A stretch of 64,000 nt of DNA from positions 1 through 64,000 of the forward strand of contig JAULSR010000013.1 of NCBI GenBank assembly GCA_030512295.1, written 5' to 3'. Below the pieces are notes generated by a model, which worked only from the letters and a program-made list of their open reading frames with translations, was not told where the DNA came from and did not search any database. The stretch comes from Bombardia bombarda (taxonomy: Eukaryota; Ascomycota; Sordariomycetes; Sordariales; Lasiosphaeriaceae). Shown piece after piece: positions 12,612 through 22,827 of this stretch (positions are counted from its first letter, which is position 1; each line of letters begins with the position of its first letter). The translations under genes and the position numbers were made by a program.

Positions 12612-14330
12612 GGTGCCTCGCGAGGGGTATCGTGCTTCGTTGGATATACAATGTTTTGCGATCGATGGCGATCTGTAGGTAGTGGTATAGGTCTATAATA
12701 GGTCCGTTCGTAGAGGACGCTGTGATGGCCAATTCCAGCTTGTGCACACCACACCACAATCGAGATGCGAGGGACAAGGAGCGTGTGGTGCAATTGTCGA
12801 GAGGAAAATACCAGGAATGAAAGGATCGTGGCTTATGTACAAGAAAGAACGGAAGTCGACAGTCGCAGCAACAAAGGATGAATGGAGATGGGACGAAAGA
12901 ATGAAGCTGGCGCCTGGAGCTGCATTCTTTTTTGACGCTTCTTGGGGGCACCTTGAGAGAGGTAAGGTACATATGTACCTTTTTTTTAGGGAAGGTACAG
13001 GACTGTTCTTCCCCTGGCCCCCGTCATCTGTGTGTGTGGCCCCTGACGATTTTGGCAGGCACAAGCTCGCGACTCATTAACAAGAACCAGTACGAACGTT
13101 GCATGGTACCTTAGCACGCTTATGTAAGACAAAACGGCCCGCCTGCAAGGGGCACAGATGGGCAAAGAACGCTTGGCGGGGGCTCTCAAAAGCTGGGCTG
13201 AAACGAATGCGCTGGCTGTGACACCTGTGATTGGCGAATGGTGCAAATCCTCAGACCCCACCAGCCCTCTACTGTGTAGGTCTCCCCCGCCGCCCCAAAC
13301 AACCCGGAAAACTCTGACAGACCTTTGCTATCCCGTAGGGAGCTAGGACACTGGGAGCATATACGGGATAGGGGAAGCCGCATCGGGATGTGACTTGACG
13401 ATTGGGTACTCGCGGCAGTTGGTTGCAGCTTTCGGTTTTTTTTTTGGGGGGGGCTTTTTTTTGGAGTTTTTTTTTATTTATTTAAAATTCAACTCTGGTT
13501 CACTGCTTTGGAATTTGGCACCTTAGGTACTTTTGACACATTCGGTTGGCGCGAAGAAGCGCTGCGTTCCCGTCAGTACGTGTACCACACGAGCCTAATA
13601 AAAATTCAGCCAATAGCATCCGATAATGTCTCGATCACAGCCTGTTACTGCGAGCTGCGCCACGTCAAAGCCCTACACATCAGTGCTGAAGCCGAAACCG
13701 CCATGACTGGCCCCTGCCTGGGGCGCGCTGCATCATGCTTGGTCAACGGTATGTAGTAGCGCTATATTATTTATAACATGCGCGCATATTTCTGAGTTTG
13801 GTGGTAATATTCGTCATACGTCGTGAACGCTTCCATCGGCGCACCGCGCGAGGAGATAATCGAAGTGGGTACCTAGGTACCCTAGGTATGTATGTACTGT
13901 ACAGTACCCTAGGTACCTCCATAGGTGCGTGACCCACCTCCTAATGTCCGGTAAACGGTCTAGAATCTCGCTTGCCAGGTGGATCGGGCCCATAAATACG
14001 GGATACCCACATGCGTGTGTCCACTGCCACTGGGCAACCTAGAACTAGCGTTTTGCGATCCAAATACGAATTCCAGGTTTGACCCGGCACAATTGGCTGA
14101 CGGATAAAATCATAAAACCCGGGGAAAGCTGGGAGAGCTCTATGGGATCGCCAACGGGTTCAGGTAACATCTTTAAACCACAAGGGAGGGTGCAGTGGGC
14201 CTGTCTGCGCCCCTGTTTCAGATACACCACAGTAGGTTATGTACGTACCCCTTTCTCCTATTTGTCTCTTTTTCACCTTTCTATCCAAACGATCAATGAT
14301 CAAATCACACCCATGCATCCAACCAATTCA
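12612..14330. other. Intergenic region with TACCTAGGTA palindromes
   Basis: The region lies between the 5' end of the bestrophin gene and the 3' end of the MFS gene, both on the minus strand. It holds homopolymer runs (13437-13481), a cluster of palindromic CCTAGGTA units (13868-13917) and only short, featureless ORFs. I see no gene. Confidence 0.5.
13868..13917. repeat. Palindromic TACCTAGGTACC cluster
   Basis: Several overlapping self-complementary units (ggtacctaggtacc, ccctaggta, tgtactgtacagtacc) occur within 50 bp. Similar CCTAGGTA units recur in other intergenic regions of this window, for example near 33830 and 41530. Confidence 0.7.
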
Positions 14331-15926
14331 TCAATATTGGAATCTCCACCTCGGGTCATCATCCCCATCCCAGTCGTCCAGCTCGCCTACCTCTTGCACC
14401 TCTGGCGACACGGTATCTCTCCTCGCATTTTCCCTCTTGAGCAGAAAGTATAAGAGGGACGAGACGGCGATGTTGCCCACCAGATATGCCAAGGCCATGC
14501 TGTGGCCGACAACATAGCGCGGTCTGTGCTCGGTTCGATACAGCTGGGTGCCAAGCACGGCGCCGAGGTTGCCGATGCTGATCTGCATGGCATTGGCGAC
14601 GGCGCGCTTGGTCTGGCCCGACACGTTGATGGCCGGCCACGAGAGTGACAAGGCCGTGGCCGGGTAGATGCCGGCCGCGGCGAAGAAGGTGCCGACGTAC
14701 GAGACCCCCGGGCGGCCTGACGGGTCCGTGTTGGACAGCAGGATGATGTAGCCGATCAGAGCGCACCCGGCCGAGCCGACAATGAAGATGGCCCGCTTGT
14801 GCAGTCTCTCGGATATCGTCGCGACTGCCAGCGTCGTGATGAAGGCGAGCGCGTACGGCGGGATGGTCAAGAGCTGCGCTATGGCTGCCGTGTAGCCGAG
14901 GTCGGCGATGATGGTGGGCAGAAACAGCGAATACGTGTAGAGCGGCAGGCTCATGGTGTGGAAGCTCAGCCCGTAGAGCCAGCACTTTGGGTCGCGTAGC
15001 GCCCTGGCGACGTTGCCCCAGGTGAAGCGCTCGTCGTGGGTTGCGTCGCTGTCGGACGCGAGCCGGTTGCGAATGAAGATGCGCTCCTTTTCCGAGAGAA
15101 ACTTGGCCGTGGCCGGGTAGTCATGGATGAACCAGTATGCGGCGACGGCCACGACGATGGTAGCAAGGCCTTCGAGAATAAAGATCCAATGCCACCCATT
15201 CTTCCACACAATGCCTCGCATGAAGCCGATTCCCTGGTTCGTTGGTCAGTCAGTCAGCCATCATCAATCATCACACCCTGTTCGGATGTTAGCTGCATGT
15301 CGACCCACGTATGCCAATATGCCGCCAAAGGAGCCGGCAAGGGCGGCGGCGCTGAAGAACAAGGAGATGCGGAACTGCCTCTCGCGCCGCCTGTACCACA
15401 TGGAGAAGTAGTAGACGACGCCCGGGAAGAGACCAGACTCGGCGACTCCGAGGAAGAAGCGGGCGATGAAGAAGCCCGTCAGGTTATGAACGACGCCCAG
15501 CAGGGTAGCGACAATGCCCCAGATGATGGTTAATGTCGGCAGCCAGAATCGGGGGGTGGTGCGCTTGAGGATGATGTTGCAGGGGACCTCGAAGATGACA
15601 TAGCCGATAAAGTACAATGTCAAGCCGGTGAGATACTGGTTCCCCGTCATGTTGAGATCGGCTGCCAGGCCCTCGATCCTTGCATTGCCAACATTGCTGC
15701 GGTCGAGGAAGGAGAGCAGATAGAGGATGCCGACGGCAGGCAGGAGGCGCCTGTCGAGTTTGCGGAGAAGCGATGTCTCGTTGATGGTGCCGGGCTCCAG
15801 ACTCGCATCCTCCTGCTCTGAGGCCGAGGTCGGGTCCAATGACGCCCCTTTCTTGTCTTTCTCGTCGGGGAGGGCCAAGTCTGCCGGCTTCTCCGCCTTG
15901 GCCGGCTCGGCGTCGGCCATGGTCAA
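14331..15926 (-). CDS. MFS permease, allantoate/nicotinate (Dal5/Tna1) type
   Basis: Two exons, 15926-15309 and 15233-14331, joined in phase 0 across a 75-bp intron (GTGGGT..CAG), give 506 residues; a start two codons later (15920) is equally possible. The signature FLDRSNVGNARIEGL after the first membrane helix, EVPCNIILKR, RFWLPTLTIIWGIV and GVAESGLFPGVVYYFSMWY are typical of the anion:cation symporter family (TC 2.A.1.14), which in fungi imports organic anions such as nicotinate, allantoate or other carboxylates across the plasma membrane. About twelve hydrophobic segments fit the family. The N-terminus is long and acidic. The exact substrate cannot be read from sequence. It is divergent from the ThuA-like gene, with an 850-bp shared upstream region. 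Confidence 0.9.
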
Positions 15927-16775
15927 TGTCTGGGTGTGAGCGTGATGGTGAGAGCTCCACGGTGAGCGGTAATGGCAAGGCAGGTTGGATCGGATCAGCT
16001 GAATGTCTCACTCAAGGTCTGGTCTGGTCTGGTCCGACAAATGCAGTGCGACGACCTGTACATATACGTACATGTATCAGACACCAGTCAGTACTAAGTA
16101 ACTAAGTTTCCCATCTTTAACTCTCAACGGGGCTCGTCATGCTCAATAAATACCTGCCCTTGCCTCACCTGGCCACGAGATTGGTTCCTGTCCACCTCGT
16201 CGTCAACGACGTATTATGACCAAATTCTCGCCCGGATGGCGACATTTGGTGGCTGGCCGGCTGCTTCCCTGTCATTGGGCGACCCCCCGCCCTGAGCAGC
16301 GGGGATCGACGACTGTGGGGGGCCGAATCGTGATTCTTTTTGTTCTCCTAAGGAAGGTCACCATTCCCACGCTTGAAAGAGGATTTGATTTTCTTTTTCT
16401 TGGTGGCTGCTTGGTAAGGATTGTGCATGGAATCTTGGTCGAGAACACCCATATGGCGATACCTAAGTAAGCATATAGGTTTGTACCTGCTATCCTTTAC
16501 TTTATTGTGGCGTCAAAGAAGAAAGACCGACTTTCTCGACAGGGGGCTATTTACCAAACACTACCCCGCATCACACACAGCCCAGCCCTCACAGCCCTCA
16601 CAGCTGCCGCATCTTTCTTCTCCCCGTGGGAAACAATCATAAGCCACTAACAAGGGAAGCCATACCCGACAGCTTGGTAACCGTTGAGACTTGGGGGTCG
16701 AGACTGTTCATCATCGTGTAAATGTACAATTGGTAATTAGTATCTGGGGAAGGACGTTTTATTTATGCCTCTAAA
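15927..16775. promoter_or_regulatory. Divergent promoter region (MFS / ThuA-like)
   Basis: This 849-bp gap separates two outward-facing genes and must hold both promoters. I see AT-rich patches (for example around 16140) and a CCCTCACAGC tandem near 16590, but no site I can assign with confidence. Confidence 0.5.
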
Positions 16776-17513
16776 ATGCAGCCCTTCCGAGTCCTCATCT
16801 TCTCACACACAACCGCCTACCGCCACGCCTCTATCCCCGCTGGCATCCGTGGAATCCAGCGCCTCGCTTCTCTCTCCACCTCCACCCGCGCACCCTTCAC
16901 CGCCGACGCGACCGAAGACCCCGCAATCTTCTCCCCCTCTACCCTTCCGACCTACCGCGTCATCGTCCTCCTCCAATGCTCGGGCGACTTCCTGAGTCCA
17001 CCTCAGCTCTCTACCCTGCAGTCTTTCGTGCGTGCCGGTGGCGGCATCGTGGCCATCCACTGCGCCAGCTATGGTCAACCATCTTCCCCATGGTACGGCC
17101 GGCTGATCGGCGCCGTTTTTGATAACCACCCTGTCCCGCAAACCGCCCGCGTGAGAATTGCGGATGCAAACCACTCCATCATTAAGGATTCTTTGGGAAG
17201 GGGGGTGGGAATGCAGCAGCAGCAGCAGCAGCAGCAGCACCAATGGGAATGGCTATGGCTGGATGAGTGGTACAACTTCAAGACACACCCACGCAGCCTC
17301 AGTCCGCATCTCCACGTGCTGCTGACTGTGGACGAAGCATCGTATGCTGGCGGGACCCACGGGCACGACCACCCTGTCGCCTGGTGCCATGACTTTGATG
17401 GCGGTCGCTCCTTCTACACCGCCCTCGGCCACTTTGACGAGGCCTACGAGGACGAGGGCTTCATTGGACAAGTGCTCGGTGGAATCATGTGGGCTGCGAG
17501 GGCTCTGGGGTGA
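16776..17513 (+). CDS. ThuA-like domain protein
   Basis: Single exon, 245 residues. The N-terminal FRVLIFSHTTAYRHASI strand, FVRAGGGIVAIHCAS, WYGRLIGAVFDNHP and the late DHPVAWCHDFDGGRSFYTALGH are hallmarks of the ThuA (trehalose-utilisation) fold, a class-I-glutamine-amidotransferase-like Rossmann domain found in bacterial sugar-metabolism proteins and in many fungi. The biochemical role in fungi is not established; a part in carbohydrate turnover is inference. An eight-residue Gln tract (residues 147-154), encoded by CAG repeats, sits in a variable loop and is not part of the conserved fold. No signal peptide is evident, so it is probably cytosolic. Confidence 0.88.
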   Translation: MQPFRVLIFSHTTAYRHASIPAGIRGIQRLASLSTSTRAPFTADATEDPAIFSPSTLPTYRVIVLLQCSGDFLSPPQLSTLQSFVRAGGGIVAIHCASYGQPSSPWYGRLIGAVFDNHPVPQTARVRIADANHSIIKDSLGRGVGMQQQQQQQQHQWEWLWLDEWYNFKTHPRSLSPHLHVLLTVDEASYAGGTHGHDHPVAWCHDFDGGRSFYTALGHFDEAYEDEGFIGQVLGGIMWAARALG

Positions 17514-17763
17514 GGTTTAGTATCATCCCATCACCTGCATTGCACCTTGAGCTGCCAAAGACGCGCTCACACACGTTCCAACTCACTCATGGTAGATACC
17601 AAGGCGCCATACCTAGCTACGATAAAAGCAGTCATGCAAACAAGCTCGCGTGGGATAACAAGAAACCTATATACATTTCTCAACAAGCTATAAGTGATCT
17701 GCAACTATGTACAGAGACCAAAAAGGAGACCAAAAAGGAGTGTATAATATATACAAAGAATGC

Positions 17764-17791
17764 AAAAAAAAAAAAAAAAAAAAAAAAAAAA
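17764..17791. repeat. A28 homopolymer
   Basis: A run of 28 A residues lies between the convergent 3' ends of the ThuA-like and GH6 genes. Such long runs are prone to length errors. Confidence 0.9.
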
Positions 17792-17897
17792 GGAGAATTC
17801 CCCTTGCATCACCACACAGACACTCGGGATCATGTCCTCCTTTTGGTTTTATTTTCTAACCCTCCCCTTCACCAATAAACCCCTTATCGCTGACAGC

Positions 17898-19433
17898 TTA
17901 GAAAGGCGGGTTGGCGTTGGTGAGAAGCTGCACAAAGTAGGCCTGGAACCACTGGCCAGCCTCGGGGGCGGGCTGCAGCGCATCCGCCAGACCGCAGTGG
18001 CTGTCGTACCGGGTAGCGGCACTGTTGCTGGTGCCATCGCACTCGCCGCCGGGCTTGATCCAGACAAAGGCATCCAGGGCGGCGACGCCCGTGTTGCTGG
18101 TCGGGCGGGTGCCGAAGCCAGTGCCGATGGCGTTGCACCAGTGGCCCCACTCGGTCTGGCCGGTGGGCTGCTTGCCGGATCGGCCCGTGTCGGTCACGAA
18201 GTGAGCGGGGAAGCCGGCGGCCGTGAGAAGCGGGCCAAAGGCAGCGACGTAGTGGCTCTCGTCATAGTTGGGGTTGGGGGTGGTGTACGAGGGCGCCGAG
18301 GTGGCGTTCCAGGCGTTGTAGTTGGCCACGTTGGTGGCGAGACCGCGGACGGCGGCGGGGCTGCCGGCATCCTTGTAGACGTTGGCGAAGAGGTCGGCGG
18401 CAGGCTGGATGTTGGCAGGCCAGCCCAGCCAGCCAGCGTGGCCAGCGTCGAGGTACATGGCGACGTTGGGCAGGTTCAGCTGCTGGAGCGCGTACTTGGT
18501 GCACTCCCTGTAGGCGGCCGCCGCGTTGGAGCACTTGGCCACGTTGGTGTTGGTAACCAGGTTGGCGAGCGAGTCGGGCTCGATAATGAGAAGGAAGCGG
18601 ATCTCGGAGTAGGCGATGATCTGAGCGCGGATCGAGTCGATGTAGGCCTTGTAGTTGGCGACGCCGCCGTTGGCGATGCTGTACTCGCCGTTGGAGGCGG
18701 CGGCAGCGCAGTCACGATCGGGAAGATCGTAGACGACAAAGAGGGCAGCATTGGGCGGGTTGGCACCAGCCTTGTTGGCAGCACGGATATCGGCCAGGGT
18801 GTTGGCCATGAGCGTCTTCACCGTCGCAGCCGTGTCCAGCCACTGGAAGCTGGGGACCCTGGCGACGGCAGCAGCCTTGGTCGCCATGGCGCCTGTGAGG
18901 CTGGGGACGGCGATGTTGGAGACCTCGGAAGCATAGTAGCTGTTGGCCCACTGCTGGACGCCGAGGAAGGGGTTTCCTGTGTACGAAGCCGTGGCGGTGC
19001 CGGTGCCGACAGGGACCGAGACCGAGGTTGTGCCCGCCTTAGTCGTTGTCGATGCCGAGGTGGTGGTGCCTGTCTTGGACGTGGTCGGTGTGGCAACAGG
19101 GGTGCTGGAGGTCTTGGTGCTGGTAACAACCACGGCGGAGCTGGAGGAAGTCGTCACCTGGGTGCCCGGCAGACACTGCGAGTAGTAGGGGTTGCCCACA
19201 ACGCAGGTGCTGCCCGAGGCGCAACAGGTTGCACCAGTGAAGCCGATACCACCGCATTGTTGGCTGCATCCACCGTGTTAGCCACACACATACATAAACA
19301 GACACATAAATGCTCCAAGGGAACGCAGTCTATCGTACTAGAGGGAGCTGCAGCTTTGGCGTTCCTCGACGACGGGGGCGGCCAGAACGGTGGCTGTCAG
19401 CGCAGCCGCGAGAAGGATGCGTTTGGCGGCCAT
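17898..19433 (-). CDS. cel6A: GH6 cellobiohydrolase with N-terminal CBM1
   Basis: Two exons, 19433-19339 and 19263-17898, across a 75-bp intron give 486 residues. The intron splits the CBM1 at its Tyr codon: TA plus C restores CSSLYQQCGGIGFTG. Order: signal peptide (MAAKRILLAAALTATVLA) with a short propeptide, CBM1 (about residues 28-62), Ser/Thr-rich linker (to about 120), then the GH6 domain. Signature 1, YDLPDRDC, carries the putative catalytic acid Asp216. Signature 2, IIEPDSLANL, carries Asp262; the 46-residue spacing equals that of D175 and D221 in Trichoderma reesei Cel6A. Secreted non-reducing-end cellobiohydrolase (CBH II). A GGCTAAA box at 20080-20086, about 650 bp upstream, fits the XlnR/Xyr1 site. 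Confidence 0.97.
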
Positions 19434-20438
19434 TGCGAATGCTTGATGAAGGCTGAATGGAGCAGTCTTGGAAGATTGGCTTGATGTGCTACTGCTAAGG
19501 AACCCTCAAAGCCAGGGAAGAAGGGGCGACGGCCTCTCCTTTTATCGTCAAGATGACCTCGACGGTTTTCTGCCCAGGGAACCGCATGCCGGATCGACGG
19601 GACCGCAATCCCACCAGAGCAGGTTTGTAGAAATCACATCATTTGCTGGACAATGCGCTGCCACTTCGACTTGACTAGACTCGGCTACCTGGCGGACGGG
19701 CCTGGCCACGTTCATGGCGTGGGCAGCCTGCAGTCCGGGAGAGTGGCTCTTCTGACATGGCCTTCAGGAAGATCGTCCCGGAAACACCACCGAGGAGGGC
19801 TTAGGCAGGAACCAAGGCGCTTGACGGAGAGGACGGAATGCAAACAAGAAGGGTGAACGCTCAGCAGTAGCGACCCGCGCAGCTCCTTTGAAGATGGATG
19901 CCCTGTGTTTGGAGGTGGAGGCACTGGGGACGTCGAGGGAACCGGGAACCGAACAAGTGCAGAGCCGCTCGCAGCCCTGTTTATGAGAAACGGTCAGAAT
20001 ATCCGCCAACCAGGGCAGCGAACGGCTGCAATGTGGCGGAACCGGGTTCGGGTCGACGTCCTTAACTGACGTTAGGCTGGGCTAAATCTCGGAGCCCACG
20101 TTCCAGAATAGCCCTGAATAGAACAGCTCGGCTCTTGCTGCGGGGCAGGTGGGAAGACAGGGGTCTTGTTTTGTTGGAGAAGACTGCGAACGGGGCGGAA
20201 CAGGTGGACGATGATTCCGGCATGGTTGCATTCTTGAAACTTGGCTGCAACCTCACAAGAGCTCTCTGGCCGAGGCCGAACAGAAAATGTCAAAGATCAT
20301 GAGCTCATCCGACCCTTTTTGGGCCCCGTAGGCCACAGGGGTTCTCAAATACACTACTCTCCTCGATGGAGAGGCGTTTCCTTCCCCGCATTCTCCATCT
20401 GTAGACTTGGATGGGGAAACAAGTTTGTGCCCCCTCAC
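19434..20438. promoter_or_regulatory. Upstream region of the GH6 gene
   Basis: About 1 kb between the cellobiohydrolase start and the stop of the PLD-like gene. It contains one GGCTAAA sequence (20080-20086), matching the XlnR/Xyr1 consensus that activates cellulase genes, and CTGGGG near 19922, compatible with the degenerate CreA consensus SYGGRG. Both are short motifs, so chance matches are possible. Confidence 0.4.
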
Positions 20439-21992
20439 TCAGTCTTGGCTTTCGGTTGAGTCAAAGACAAGATGGAGTCGCCCGTCCAGAACTCGGTCGA
20501 CTGCGGCCTTGACTGTTGCAGCAAAGCGATCATCATGGAACATGACGCCGAGCTCTTGGCTTGTGTACCAGCTTGCACGATCCATATTGCCAGAGCCAAG
20601 AAGGGTAAATTGATGGTCAACAATGGTGAGCTTCAAATGCGAATGCACTGGCTCCTCTGCCTCATGCTCTGATACTACCACAAGAGACTCGCCTTCAAAG
20701 CCGGCCGCGCTAACCGGGGATCGCGGGTGGAAGTATGAGATATGGAGCTCTCCAAGGCGGGGGTGGCCAATCTCGAGATCGCGGTGCTGGTCCGCAAATC
20801 CGCCCTGAAGGTTACGGAAGCGTCGTATAAGGGATCGAAGACACAGGGATGTCGTGGTGCCTGCGGTAACAAGTTGCTCAAGGAGCATCATGTTGCGGCT
20901 CGTCACAACGGTGACGCTAACGCCCCTTTTGAGCGCGTCTAGAAGCGCTACGATGACGGCCTGGCAGGTCAGATTGGGAGTCTGGACGTAAACGGAGCGC
21001 TGCGCTTGACCAAGGAGCTCGAGCAGGGCTGTGTTTAGTGGGGTTCCGGGTGGTCTGGGTGCCTTCTGCCACGGAAAGGGCCGGAACTGCGGGTTTCGAT
21101 GGTAGGGCGAAGGCAGGAGCAGTGTCGGGAGCGGCGCCGCAATGGCGGCCATGGGCGCATGATAATGGACAGTGCTGGGGACGAGGGTGAGACGGGCGTC
21201 GCGAGCGTCGAAGGGAGGGGGTCCGCCGCCGTCACCAGGGGCGCTCCGGAAGTCGAGATGCTTCTCCCAGGTCAGGGAGTAAAAAGACAAGAGGCCCAGG
21301 ACGGCGTCGCCGGTGAACTCGACGCAGCCCTCCAGCCAGGGCTCCCAGCTAACGTTGCAGCTCGGGATGAGTGCGCGCTGTCTGTCGATAATGACAAACT
21401 TTGGGTGCATGACACTGAATGGCAAAAAGAAGAGGCTCTTGACCTGGAGGTCGATGCGGGCAGCGTCGAGCAGGGCGGGGTCGGGCAGACCTAGCTGCTT
21501 CTGCCATGAGGAAGGCGGGTAGACGTAGCCATCGGCGGACTGGGGGTGCAGCAGCTTCTGGAGAATGGAGCGCGACGACAGGCAGATGCGGAAGCGCAGA
21601 GGCCGGAGGGTAGTGATGCCATTCTCGCCAGAGAGGCCGCGGCGGTGGGTGGCGAGGGCGACGAGGGCATCGTGCAGGGCCGACAGCGACTTGGACGGCG
21701 CCCAGAAGCAGGTGACAAATATGACCTCGGACGTGGCCGACGCGATGGCGGGGATCAAGGCGTGCGTGAAAAGATCAGCTCCCGTGCCCAGTCGAAAACC
21801 CTGAGGTGTGCTGCGCGACACAAGAAGCTCTTGGTGAATCCCATTATCGTGCTGGCCCTGCTCGCCCAATCGCCGGATAAGGTCGTGCACAAAGCTTGAA
21901 GGGCGTGGATGGTTCATGTCCACCGGGTCGGGTCGGATCGTCGCAACTGAAAGTGCAGGTGCAGGTGCAGAAACGAGAAGTGATGTCATCAT
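20439..21992 (-). CDS. HKD phospholipase-D-superfamily protein
   Basis: Single exon, 517 residues. Two HxKx4D motifs are present: MHPKFVIID (about residues 195-203) followed by IPSCNVSWE, and HLKLTIVD (about 452-459) followed by the GSGNMDRASW tail. These are the paired catalytic motifs of the PLD superfamily (phospholipases, cardiolipin/phosphatidylglycerophosphate synthases, nucleases). The second Gly-Ser-Gly-Asn plus Glu (SQELGVM) pattern is the usual context. The protein lacks the PX/PH domains of eukaryotic PLD1 and is closer in size to cardiolipin-synthase-like proteins. Substrate unknown. No clear signal peptide; several hydrophobic strands. Start at 21992 is the first ATG; a Met 25 codons further in is possible. 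Confidence 0.87.
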   Translation of the reverse strand: MMTSLLVSAPAPALSVATIRPDPVDMNHPRPSSFVHDLIRRLGEQGQHDNGIHQELLVSRSTPQGFRLGTGADLFTHALIPAIASATSEVIFVTCFWAPSKSLSALHDALVALATHRRGLSGENGITTLRPLRFRICLSSRSILQKLLHPQSADGYVYPPSSWQKQLGLPDPALLDAARIDLQVKSLFFLPFSVMHPKFVIIDRQRALIPSCNVSWEPWLEGCVEFTGDAVLGLLSFYSLTWEKHLDFRSAPGDGGGPPPFDARDARLTLVPSTVHYHAPMAAIAAPLPTLLLPSPYHRNPQFRPFPWQKAPRPPGTPLNTALLELLGQAQRSVYVQTPNLTCQAVIVALLDALKRGVSVTVVTSRNMMLLEQLVTAGTTTSLCLRSLIRRFRNLQGGFADQHRDLEIGHPRLGELHISYFHPRSPVSAAGFEGESLVVVSEHEAEEPVHSHLKLTIVDHQFTLLGSGNMDRASWYTSQELGVMFHDDRFAATVKAAVDRVLDGRLHLVFDSTESQD

Positions 21993-22827
21993 GGAGAGAT
22001 ATGGGGGAAAAGAAACGAGATAAGATAGGAATAGGCACCTGTGCGAACGCTAACCCTGCCCACACTCGTCTTCACTCGTCTTTTTGGGCACATTTCCCAT
22101 TCCATTCAAAATCCATTCAATCAATCAAATACCAACGACAGCGTCCCATCGCAGCATTGCTCATTTTCTTTTCGCGGCACATCACACTCAAAAAAGACGA
22201 GGACCGCCCCTGGAACTTTAGAGTTTCCAATGAGTCCACTCGAGCTGCAATATGTTGAGGCCGGGGGACAGAAATGGTGCGTCTTGACAAACATCTTTTG
22301 CCTGGACATGATGACACTTAGGTAATCAGTACTGACGCGAAGTACGGATACGTCGTAGCAAAACAAGCGATTTGAGAGTCTCTCGACTCTCTGTATCGAG
22401 CATCGACGGCGATGATGGCCTTCTTGAACCGTATTACCGGTTGATAAAAGCGGATGATTGCAACATGCCGAATGTCACCAACCAGCATTTTCACCCCTCT
22501 GCGGCTGACTGAAGCCAGCTTGTTTACAGCCTAGGGTGATGCACGCCAAGGATCTCGCCCCTGAAAAACGCCTATGCATCCGCTGTCATTCGCTAGAAAG
22601 CCAAAAGCTTAGCGGAATCCAAGGAAGTCTGGCTAGCTACATCAATAGTCTATCTTCAGCCGGTGCTAAGGCTGCCTGGCTTGGTCCTATTCGAGAGGCC
22701 CCCCCTTGGGCGTCGGCTGGGTATCCGCGCTCAAAAAGCCCGAGCCAAGGGAGAGCCATCTGGAGACTGGAAACTGCAACTGCTGCCTTTCTGTCGGCGT
22801 CAAACCACAATCCAAACCACTTCAATC
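21993..22827. promoter_or_regulatory. Divergent promoter region (PLD-like / Gln-Pro-rich gene)
   Basis: 835 bp between two outward-facing genes. No RNA gene or repeat seen. The Gln/Pro-rich reading frame extends upstream to 22663, but its best start is at 22828. Confidence 0.45.

Noticed and set aside
14359..14985. 208-codon ORF overlapping the MFS gene in another frame
   Set aside because: Arg/His/Ala/Gly-rich shadow of the membrane-transporter frame with no domain.
17760..19484. 574-codon plus-strand ORF antisense to the GH6 gene
   Set aside because: Its Gly/Val/Asp-rich composition is the mirror of GC-rich third positions in the GH6 coding strand, and the real gene on the minus strand is unambiguous.
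22663..22827. Extended N-terminus of the Gln/Pro-rich protein
   Set aside because: The 55 upstream codons are Arg/Leu-rich and unlike the rest, while the ATG at 22828 has a better context.
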